NCBI GenBank assembly: GCA_965205535.1
Contig: CBDBHH010000005.1
Coordinates: 372,001 to 436,000, forward strand
Source: UBA8079 sp965205535
GTDB taxonomy: Bacteria; Pseudomonadota; Alphaproteobacteria; UBA6615
Direction of reading: 5' to 3'
Length of the DNA stretch: 64,000 bases
How positions within the stretch are numbered: the stretch's first letter is position 1; every line of letters starts with the position of its first letter. Shown here piece by piece: positions 18,354-25,576 of the stretch. The notes below the pieces were generated by a model. That model searched no databases, was not told where the DNA came from, and saw nothing but the letters and a program-made list of their open reading frames with translations. The translations under genes were made by a program, and so were the position numbers.

Positions 18354-18818
18354 ATGCCCGAAGTCAATCCTCAGAACAGCCCTGCCAGGATTGTCGTCCA
18401 CGAAATCGCTCATGCGATCGCCGCGTTGACCGCCGCACGCGCACAGAACCAGCCTCTCCTTATCATTAGCGCACCCGGTGCGGTGCGTTCGGCCGGCGCG
18501 GGGTGGTGGCGCGAACTGGTCGCGCAGGCCCGCGACAGCATCCCGGATCAAGGGGCCGAATGGGTGCTCGATTGCGGCGATGAGCCGGGGATGGCGCTTG
18601 CCGCCCTGCGTGAAGGCGTTGGCACAATCGCCCTGGAAGCAGACGAGACAACCTGGTCGCGGGTGGCACAAATCGCCATCCAATGTGATGCCAGTGTTTT
18701 GAAGGTTGATCGCACCGGTGCACTCGATCTTGCGGATTCAAACAATCCACAGCGCGATTGCAATCTCTACCTCTCCAATGGCCCCGACAGCGTTGCAAAA
18801 CCGGGCGCCCTCGGCTAA
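18354..18818 (+). CDS. Conserved hypothetical protein before fba
   Basis: 154 residues from the ATG at 18354; the frame is open back to 18300, but the extra residues are Arg/His-rich and unlike a real N-terminus. I do not recognise a catalytic family. Strand-helix alternation (PLLIISAPGAVRSAG, WVLDCGDEPGMALAAL, IALEADETTW) suggests a small alpha/beta domain, cytoplasmic, with no signal or membrane segment. It lies 78 bases before fba and is probably cotranscribed with it. A role linked to glycolysis is guesswork from position. Confidence 0.7.
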   Translation: MPEVNPQNSPARIVVHEIAHAIAALTAARAQNQPLLIISAPGAVRSAGAGWWRELVAQARDSIPDQGAEWVLDCGDEPGMALAALREGVGTIALEADETTWSRVAQIAIQCDASVLKVDRTGALDLADSNNPQRDCNLYLSNGPDSVAKPGALG

Positions 18819-18896
18819 TTCACTGGTGTTCAAAGTCCTGCCCGTGACTTGGCTGCGCGGCGTGATGGACCGGCTTCGACAACGGGAAATATCGAC

Positions 18897-19817
18897 ATGA
18901 AAGTCACGCAGCGCGTCCGGAAAATTCTCTCTTGGTATGAAAGCGACAACCCCGGCACGAAAACCAATCTCGCCCGCATTCTGATGACCGGCAAACTTGC
19001 CGGCACCGGCAAGATGGTGATCCTGCCGGTTGATCAGGGCTGGGAACACGGGCCCGCCCGCAGTTTCGCACCCAACCCGCCTGCCTATGATCCGCATTAT
19101 TTTCCCCAGCTTGCGATCGACGCCGGCCTCAATGCCTACGCCGCGCCGCTCGGGCAGCTCGAGGCCGCCGCCGATAGTTTCGCCGGTTCGGTGCCGTTGA
19201 TCCTGAAGGTCAACTCGGCCAATTCCCACGCCGTATCGAAAGATCAGGCGATCACGGGCTCGGTCGAAGACGCGCTGCGCATCGGCTGCTCGGCCGTCGG
19301 CTTCACGATTTATCCCGGCTCGGAACACCAGTTCGAGATGATCGAGGAAATTCGCGAGATCACCCTGGAGGCCAAGTCCGTCGGCCTGGCCGTCGTGATC
19401 TGGTCCTACCCCCGTGGCGGTGACATCTCAAAGGACGGCGAGACAGCCATCGACGTTTGCGCGTATGCCGCTCACATGGCCGCACAGCTCGGCGCGAATA
19501 TCATCAAGGTCAAACCGCCGACCGACTTCATCGAAAGTCCGGATGCGCAAAAGGTCTATGACGCCGAGAAGATCGACATCTCGAGCCAGAGTTCACGGAT
19601 TGCGCATGTCATGGAAAGTTCGTTCGGCGGTCGCCGTCTGGTCGTCTTCTCGGGCGGCGCGGCCAAGGGCACCGACGCGGTCTACGAAGAGATCCGTCAG
19701 CTCCGCGACGGCGGTGCGAACGGCTCAATCATTGGCCGCAACAGCTTCCAGCGTTCTCGCGAAGACGCGCTCGAGCTGCTCGCCAACGTCATCAAGATTT
19801 ATCAGGGCAAGTTCTGA
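18897..19817 (+). CDS. fba: Class I fructose-bisphosphate aldolase (archaeal/DhnA type)
   Basis: Schiff-base aldolase cleaving fructose-1,6-bisphosphate. Family motifs: ILPVDQGWEHGP (about 38-49), GFTIYPGSEHQFEM, VIWSYPRGG, and the Schiff-base lysine region NIIKVKPPTDF. The phosphate-binding VFSGGAAKG and GSIIGRNSFQR are near the C-terminus. 306 residues from the ATG at 18897. It is not the zinc class II enzyme. thiE overlaps its stop codon. Confidence 0.93.
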   Translation: MKVTQRVRKILSWYESDNPGTKTNLARILMTGKLAGTGKMVILPVDQGWEHGPARSFAPNPPAYDPHYFPQLAIDAGLNAYAAPLGQLEAAADSFAGSVPLILKVNSANSHAVSKDQAITGSVEDALRIGCSAVGFTIYPGSEHQFEMIEEIREITLEAKSVGLAVVIWSYPRGGDISKDGETAIDVCAYAAHMAAQLGANIIKVKPPTDFIESPDAQKVYDAEKIDISSQSSRIAHVMESSFGGRRLVVFSGGAAKGTDAVYEEIRQLRDGGANGSIIGRNSFQRSREDALELLANVIKIYQGKF

Positions 19818-20503
19818 GCACCCCCGACACAGACAGGAACGGCGACGAGCCTCGCGACGACCAGAGTTGCCGCCTGTACCTGATCAGCCCTCCTGACCTC
19901 TCGGCTGACAAGCTGACGTCGTTTGCCGCCGCGCTGGACGTGGCGCTTGCGGCAGGCGATGTGGCCTGCCTGCAACTCCGCTTAAAAGGGCCCGACGAAG
20001 CGCCGGCACCCGATGATGAAATTCGCCGTGCGGTGGGTGTATTGCAGCCAATCACGCAACGCCATGACGTCGCGTTTATCCTGAACGACCGACCCGATCT
20101 CGCCGCCGAGTTCGAATGCGACGGCGTTCATGTCGGGCAGGAAGATGCCTCCTACGCAGACGCGCGACGATTGCTGGGAGATGACGCCATCGTCGGCGTG
20201 ACGTGTCATGATTCCCGTCACCTCGCCCTCGAGGCCGCCGAGGCGGGCGCGGATTATGTTGCGTTCGGTGCATTCTTCGACACGGGCACCAAAAGCCCCA
20301 AGAGCCGGGCCGGCAGGGACATCCTCACCTGGTGGACCGACGTCACGGAGGTCCCGTGCGTCGCCATCGGCGGCATCACAGCCGACAATTGCGCCCCCCT
20401 TATAGAAGCCGGCGCGGATTTCCTCGCGGTGTCCGCCGGGGTCTGGGAACACCCTGAGGGCCCGGACGCCGCCGTGCATGAATTTAACGCGGCCTGCGCC
20501 TAG
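19814..20503 (+). CDS. thiE: Thiamine phosphate synthase ThiE, probable CTG start
   Basis: Joins HMP-PP and HET-P to thiamine phosphate. Family motifs: ACLQLRLKG, FILNDRPDLA, DGVHVGQEDAS, VGVTCHDSRH, FDTGTKSP and VAIGGI. The first canonical start, GTG at 19940, would remove the first strand of the TIM barrel, RLYLISPPDLS, which is encoded upstream in the same frame. The only sensible initiator for the full 229-residue protein is CTG at 19814, overlapping the fba stop (CTGA). No ATG, GTG or TTG lies in frame between 19742 and 19939. The function is well supported; the start is inferred. Confidence 0.85.
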   Translation: MSTPDTDRNGDEPRDDQSCRLYLISPPDLSADKLTSFAAALDVALAAGDVACLQLRLKGPDEAPAPDDEIRRAVGVLQPITQRHDVAFILNDRPDLAAEFECDGVHVGQEDASYADARRLLGDDAIVGVTCHDSRHLALEAAEAGADYVAFGAFFDTGTKSPKSRAGRDILTWWTDVTEVPCVAIGGITADNCAPLIEAGADFLAVSAGVWEHPEGPDAAVHEFNAACA

Positions 20504-20610
20504 CGCGTGGTGGCCGGGCTGGAAATGGTCGCCCGCACCTGCTAGAGAACCGCGCCGCACACCCGATTAGGCGGCGTAACGCAACCGGCCCAACTCCATA
20601 GGCGAAGACC

Positions 20611-21180
20611 ATGAAGATCGATGGCAACGAAATTCGACCCGGCAACGTGATCGAGCATCAGAACCGGCTCTGGCGTGCGGTGAAGACCCAACATGTGAAA
20701 CCGGGTAAAGGTGGCGCATTCCTCCAGGTCGAACTGAAGGATATTCGAGACGGCACCAAGCTCAACGAGCGCTTCCGGTCAGCTGAAACCGTCGAACGCG
20801 TGCGGCTGGACCAGAAGGAATATCAGTTCCTGTTCAGCGACGGCACGTCGCACACCTTCATGGACCAGGAAAACTACGAGCAGGTGACGCTCGACGAGAA
20901 CACCATCGAGCCCGATCAGTCGCGCTTCCTGCAGGATGGCATGATCGTACAGATTGAATCCTACGAGGAAGAGCCGATCGGCGTCGCACTGCCGGAGCGT
21001 GTGACCCTGGAGATTGTCGAAGCCGACCCGGTCGTCAAAGGGCAGACGGCAACGTCGTCTTACAAACCCGCAACTCTGGAGAACGGGGTTCGGATTCAGG
21101 TGCCGCCACATGTCGAGGCAGGCACCTCTGTTGTGGTCAACACTGCGGACGCCACCTATGTCGAACGCGCCCGGGGCTAG
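20611..21180 (+). CDS. efp: Translation elongation factor P
   Basis: Relieves ribosome stalling at polyproline. It begins MKIDGNEIRPGNVIEH, has the modification loop VKPGKGGAF with the lysine expected at the tip, and the C-terminal GVRIQVPPHVEAGTSVVV. 189 residues, three domains. Several proteins in this window (TolA and the OmpA-like protein at 22161) are proline-rich and could depend on it. Its start lies 107 bases after the thiE stop. Confidence 0.96.
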   Translation: MKIDGNEIRPGNVIEHQNRLWRAVKTQHVKPGKGGAFLQVELKDIRDGTKLNERFRSAETVERVRLDQKEYQFLFSDGTSHTFMDQENYEQVTLDENTIEPDQSRFLQDGMIVQIESYEEEPIGVALPERVTLEIVEADPVVKGQTATSSYKPATLENGVRIQVPPHVEAGTSVVVNTADATYVERARG

Positions 21181-21237
21181 CATGTCGGTGCCGACTTACG
21201 ACCCGAACCCTGCCACCCGTACCCAGCGCGGCTAGAC

Positions 21238-22056
21238 ATGCGACCAGCCATTATCAACGTCATGGACAAGGCCGCGCGTCGCGCCGGGCGCGACCTGTCG
21301 CGCGACTTTGGCGAAGTGGAGCAGCTCCAGGTCTCTCGCAAGGGCGCCGCGGACTTTGTAACTGCCGCTGACCGGCGCGCCGAAGAAACAGTCCGCTACG
21401 AACTCATGCGCGCGCGCCCCGAGTTCGGATTTATCGGCGAGGAAGGCGGCACCCAGGCTGAAGGAGACGGCGTACATCGCTGGATCGTGGATCCGCTCGA
21501 CGGAACCACGAACTTCTTGCATGGCTTGCCGCAATTCGCGGTCTCCATTGCACTGGAAGAACGCGGCCAGATCGTCGCGGGCATCGTCTACAACCCGCTT
21601 ACCGACGAGCTCTTCTGGGCCGAACGCGGCACCGGCGCGTATCTCAATGACACGCGTTTGCGGGTCTCGGCGCGACAACATATGTCCGAAAGCCTGATCG
21701 CCACCGGCATGCCATTCCTGGGCCATGGCGATCACGATCGCTATCTTGAAACCCTGAGAGCCGTCATGGGCGAAGTCGCAGGTGTCCGCCGTTACGGATC
21801 CGCAGCCCTCGATCTGGCCTATCTCGCTGCGGGCCGCTTCGACGGGTTCTGGGAGTTCGATCTCAAGATCTGGGATATCGCCGCAGGCATCCTGATTGTC
21901 CGCGAAGCCGGTGGTTTCGTCAGTGACATCGCAGGGCGCGACAGTGTTCTGAATACCGGCGAAGTGGTCGCCGGCAACGACAAGATCCAGGAAAAGCTCC
22001 GCAAATGTCTGCGCGAAGCCGACCCGGGGCCGACGGCGAGCGCCGAGGCCAGTTAG
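21238..22056 (+). CDS. suhB: Inositol-1-monophosphatase family protein (SuhB-like)
   Basis: Mg-dependent sugar-phosphate phosphatase. Metal-binding motifs: GEEGG (near residue 62), WIVDPLDGTTNF (about 82-93) and WDIAAGILIVREAGG (about 212-226). 272 residues. In gammaproteobacteria SuhB also helps rRNA antitermination; whether this one does cannot be seen. It follows efp by 57 bases. Confidence 0.93.
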   Translation: MRPAIINVMDKAARRAGRDLSRDFGEVEQLQVSRKGAADFVTAADRRAEETVRYELMRARPEFGFIGEEGGTQAEGDGVHRWIVDPLDGTTNFLHGLPQFAVSIALEERGQIVAGIVYNPLTDELFWAERGTGAYLNDTRLRVSARQHMSESLIATGMPFLGHGDHDRYLETLRAVMGEVAGVRRYGSAALDLAYLAAGRFDGFWEFDLKIWDIAAGILIVREAGGFVSDIAGRDSVLNTGEVVAGNDKIQEKLRKCLREADPGPTASAEAS

Positions 22057-22160
22057 ACGACTGATTCGTAAGCAGTTGTCGATTTCGCCAACGTTACGGT
22101 ATGTTCGCACCCGCAATAGGGCCGATGTGGCCCATTCGGGGTAATAACGGGCTGGGCGAT

Positions 22161-23090
22161 ATGACACGGCAACAAACAAGTTCGGCCATGAAGGCCATCC
22201 GCGGTGCGATGATCGTATCGGTCGTGAGTATCTCAGCCGCCCTCGTCATGACAGCGCCAGCCGGCGCACAGCAGCGCTTCTTGGGCAGCACCAGCGGCGT
22301 GGTCATTGACCTCAGCGTGCTCGACGGCGGCGGTGGACGCCTCCCGGCCGGCCCCGGCGGCCAGTTCGCAACGGGCACCGGCGGAGGGTTTGCGCAGTTT
22401 CCGCCATCACAAAAGCCGGTATCGCGCCTCGAAGGTCCCCTGGTCAATCGCAACCTGACGCTTACACCACCGCGCAGCCGCACATCTTTACCCACAAGCC
22501 AAACAGCATCGGCAGCACCGGTCCAGACACCGCCGCCTGCCGCAGCTCCGAAACCGCCCGTCGTCGCAACGCCGGCCCCCGTGGCCGCTGCGCCGGCGAG
22601 CCCGCCTGCTCCCAAACCGACCCCCGCTCCTGCCGCAACGCCGGCGCCGGAGGCTCCCGAAGCACCCAAGGTCACGCCGCCAGCACCGCCGCCGGCACCG
22701 AGCGCGGCAGCCGCGACCGAAACCCCGCCGCCGCCCCCCGCCCCGACGCAAACAGCGTCCCGGCCCAGCGTCTCTGACGCGGACGAAACCCGAATTATCT
22801 TTGACGCGGGTTCCTCGAATTTGAATGACGCCGCAAAATCCGAACTGGACGCGCTTGCCAATCAACTCAAAAGCGACACGGGTATTCGCGTGCAGCTTCA
22901 GGCCTACGCAGCCGGCACGGATGAAACCGCGCCGGACGCGCGACGCCTGTCACTCTCGCGCGCCCTCAAGGTCCGTTCCCATCTGATCGATCAAGGCGTT
23001 CGCAGCACCCGTATGGACGTTCGCGCCCTTGGCGTTAAAGCCGAAGGTGGACCGGCCGACCGGGTCGATGCCGTCGTCGTTCGACGATAG
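22161..23090 (+). CDS. Secreted Pro/Ala-rich protein with OmpA-like C-terminal domain
   Basis: From the ATG at 22161 it has an extended signal peptide with hydrophobic core (VSVVSISAALVMTA) and probable cleavage at AGA-QQ. A Gly/Pro-rich segment follows, then about 100 residues of almost pure Pro/Ala/Thr (roughly bases 22460-22760), then an OmpA-type domain (IIFDAGSSNLNDAAKSELD, RLSLSRALKVRSHLIDQG). The usual peptidoglycan-contact TD motif is altered to AYAAGTDETAP. 309 residues. The two next genes encode a MotA/MotB-like pair on the same strand, suggesting one envelope unit. Function unknown. Confidence 0.8.
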   Translation: MTRQQTSSAMKAIRGAMIVSVVSISAALVMTAPAGAQQRFLGSTSGVVIDLSVLDGGGGRLPAGPGGQFATGTGGGFAQFPPSQKPVSRLEGPLVNRNLTLTPPRSRTSLPTSQTASAAPVQTPPPAAAPKPPVVATPAPVAAAPASPPAPKPTPAPAATPAPEAPEAPKVTPPAPPPAPSAAAATETPPPPPAPTQTASRPSVSDADETRIIFDAGSSNLNDAAKSELDALANQLKSDTGIRVQLQAYAAGTDETAPDARRLSLSRALKVRSHLIDQGVRSTRMDVRALGVKAEGGPADRVDAVVVRR

Positions 23091-23237
23091 CGGGACTCAA
23101 CCTATTCGCCCTAAAGTCGTCACATAGATGCGACACCGTGATGTCGAATTAACGCATGTCGCCGCACGGCGCTGCGTCGTGATGAGCAAGTAGGCGGCGA
23201 ACAGGATCGGCCGCATGCGCAACCGGGCAGAGAAGCC

Positions 23238-24380
23238 ATGACCAACCCGCGCACTTACCTCACCCGCATGGGAATATTCCTGGCGCTCGCCATCGCTGTG
23301 GCCGGCGCACTGCATCAACCACTCATGGAAGCGTTCCTCGCCAATCCGGCGATCAACGGCGTCATCATCCTGGTTCTGCTGTTCGGCCTTCTGTTTGTCT
23401 TTCGACAAGTCCTGACGCTCAATAACGAAGTTCGCTGGATCGAGAGCTATCGCAGCCTGCAACCGGGCGTTTCTGTCGCCGACCCGCCGCATCTGCTGGC
23501 ACCGATGGCAGCCATGATCGGCGACCGCCAGGGACAGCTGCGACTGAACACCACGTCCCTGCGTTCGATACTGGACGGGATTAGCGCGCGGCTCGATGAA
23601 TCACGCGACATCTCGCGCTACTTGATCGGGCTTCTGATCTTTCTTGGCCTGCTCGGCACTTTCTGGGGGCTCCTGCAGACGGTCGGATCGGTGGCGGCTG
23701 TCATCGCCGGCCTGCAAGTCGGCGGCGGTGACTCGACGCAGATTTTCAGCGACCTGAAGAGCGGGCTGGAAGCCCCCCTGTCGGGCATGGGAACGGCCTT
23801 CAGCTCATCCCTGTTCGGTTTGGCGGGCTCGCTGCTGCTGGGGTTCCTCGACCTGCAGGCAAGTGCGGCCCAGAACCGTTTCTACAACGATCTGGAAGAC
23901 TGGCTCAGCAGCGCCACAAGGGTCTCGGGCGGCGGCCCGCTTTCGAGTGGCGAGGGCGATCAGTCCGTCCCCGCCTATATCCAGGCACTGCTGGAGACGA
24001 CGGCGGATTCGCTCGATAATCTGCAACGCACCGTGGCCCAGGCCGAGACCTCGCGCAGCCATGGCGACCAGAGCCTTCAGATGTTGACCGAACGTTTGGC
24101 CACGATGACAGACCAGATGCGGACCGAGCAGGAATTGATGGTTCGGCTGGCGGAGAATCAGGCCGAACTTCGGCCCGTGCTGCAACGCCTGGCCGAACCA
24201 CGCCAAGCCGATGAATTCGACGATGCGACCCGGAACCACATACGAAATATCGACAGTTATCTGTCGCGCATGCTCGAAGATCAGGTGAACGGGCGGAACC
24301 AGGTCGTCCAGGAAATCCGCTCCGAAATTCGTCTACTGGCACGCACCATTGCCGCGCTCGCCGAAGACGACGACCGCTAG
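23238..24380 (+). CDS. MotA/TolQ/ExbB-like membrane protein with long C-terminal helical tail
   Basis: 380 residues. Four predicted membrane helices: about 10-28, 38-58, 129-150 (LIGLLIFLGLLGTFWGLLQT) and 182-205 (SGMGTAFSSSLFGLAGSLL). The last two carry the Gly/Thr pattern of ion-driven motor stators. After the last helix comes a cytoplasmic tail of about 160 residues, largely helical and coiled coil. The next gene, 11 bases on, encodes the MotB-like partner. It is not tolQ (found at 6947), and no flagellar genes are nearby. Such pairs are often annotated as flagellar motor proteins, but a flagellar role is not supported by context. Confidence 0.85.
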   Translation: MTNPRTYLTRMGIFLALAIAVAGALHQPLMEAFLANPAINGVIILVLLFGLLFVFRQVLTLNNEVRWIESYRSLQPGVSVADPPHLLAPMAAMIGDRQGQLRLNTTSLRSILDGISARLDESRDISRYLIGLLIFLGLLGTFWGLLQTVGSVAAVIAGLQVGGGDSTQIFSDLKSGLEAPLSGMGTAFSSSLFGLAGSLLLGFLDLQASAAQNRFYNDLEDWLSSATRVSGGGPLSSGEGDQSVPAYIQALLETTADSLDNLQRTVAQAETSRSHGDQSLQMLTERLATMTDQMRTEQELMVRLAENQAELRPVLQRLAEPRQADEFDDATRNHIRNIDSYLSRMLEDQVNGRNQVVQEIRSEIRLLARTIAALAEDDDR

Positions 24381-24391
24381 CGGACATACCG

Positions 24392-25558
24392 GTGCCCGGC
24401 TCTTCCTCGCGACGACGTCAATCGGCCATCAACTATTGGCCGGGCTTCGTCGACGCTCTCGCCGCCCTGCTGGTCGTGGTGGTGTTCCTGATCATGGTGT
24501 TTGCCCTCGCACAGTTCTTCCTGTCGGAAGCGCTGTCGGGCCGCGACGATGCGTTATCGAAACTAAACCGACAGGTCGATGAACTGGCGCGCATGCTTGA
24601 TCTTGAGCGATCAGCCAATACGGAACTGCGGCTGTCCGTCTCGCAGCTTTCGGCGCAACTTCAGAACTCGATTTCAGACCGTGAATCGCTGAACGACCGG
24701 CTGTCATTCATGGAAAGCCTGCTCAAATCGGCCCGCCAGGAGAATACCGAGCAACTGGCGACCTTGCGCGCCCGGGTGAGCGCCGACGAGGAAACAATCG
24801 AGACTCAAAACCGCGAACTGGCCAGGCTTGAAGCGGACATTGCCGCCCGCGAGGCCCGGCTGGCCGAGCTCACCCAACGCGCGGAAATCGCCGAGACATC
24901 ATTCCTCGAGCAAAGCGAAATATCACAAAAGGCACAAGACCAGGTGGCGCTGCTCAACCAGCAACTTGCCGCCCTGCGCAGCCAGCTTGCCGCCCTCAAC
25001 GAGGCGCTTGAGGCTTCCGAGGCCAAGAACAAGGAACAGGAAGTACAGATCGTCAATTTGGGCCAACGCTTGAACGAGGCGCTCGCGACCAAGGTGCAGG
25101 AGCTGGCGCGCTACCGCTCCGAGTTCTTCGGCCGGCTGCGCGAAGTGCTCGGCGACCGGACCGATATTCGCATCGAGGGAGACCGGTTCGTCTTTCAATC
25201 CGAGGTGCTATTCGGGTCGGGTCAGGCCGTCCTGAACCCCGAGGGACAACAACAGCTTCAGCAGCTCGCAGAGACCCTGGTACAGATCGCCGCAGAGATT
25301 CCGGACGATATCGAATGGATATTGCGGGTCGACGGCCATACCGACGAACGCCCGATCAGCACGGCGCGTTTCCCGTCGAACTGGGAACTCGCATCCGCAC
25401 GGGCCATCTCGGTTGTGAAATTCCTGGTGCAGGCCGGCATTCCGCCGGAGAACCTCGTTGCCGCCGGCTTCGGCGAATTCCAGCCGATCGACGACCGCGA
25501 AGACGAGATCGCCCACCGGCGCAACCGGCGCATCGAGTTCAAACTGGACCAGCGCTGA
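24392..25558 (+). CDS. MotB-like protein: membrane helix, long coiled coil, OmpA domain
   Basis: 388 residues from GTG at 24392. One membrane helix (about 20-45) with the conserved MotB-type aspartate in PGFVDALAALLVVVVF. Then about 180 residues of coiled coil (roughly 50-230), then an OmpA/MotB peptidoglycan-binding domain (about 255-388) with VLFGSGQAVLNPEG, VDGHTDERP and AHRRNRRIEFKL. The coiled coil is far longer than the linker of flagellar MotB. Together with the upstream gene it looks like an ion-driven stator reaching across the periplasm. Confidence 0.87.
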   Translation: MPGSSSRRRQSAINYWPGFVDALAALLVVVVFLIMVFALAQFFLSEALSGRDDALSKLNRQVDELARMLDLERSANTELRLSVSQLSAQLQNSISDRESLNDRLSFMESLLKSARQENTEQLATLRARVSADEETIETQNRELARLEADIAAREARLAELTQRAEIAETSFLEQSEISQKAQDQVALLNQQLAALRSQLAALNEALEASEAKNKEQEVQIVNLGQRLNEALATKVQELARYRSEFFGRLREVLGDRTDIRIEGDRFVFQSEVLFGSGQAVLNPEGQQQLQQLAETLVQIAAEIPDDIEWILRVDGHTDERPISTARFPSNWELASARAISVVKFLVQAGIPPENLVAAGFGEFQPIDDREDEIAHRRNRRIEFKLDQR

Positions 25559-25576
25559 GTATCCTGACCGGATGGT

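Noticed and set aside
18399..18413. HEIAH in the hypothetical protein, resembling a zinc-protease HExxH motif
   Set aside because: It sits in an Ala-rich helix at the N-terminus with no further metal ligand context and no protease-like fold; probably chance.
22161..25558. Zorya-type defence system (ZorA/ZorB)
   Set aside because: The MotA/MotB-like architecture is similar, but no ZorC/D/E-like genes lie nearby and the neighbours are housekeeping genes.
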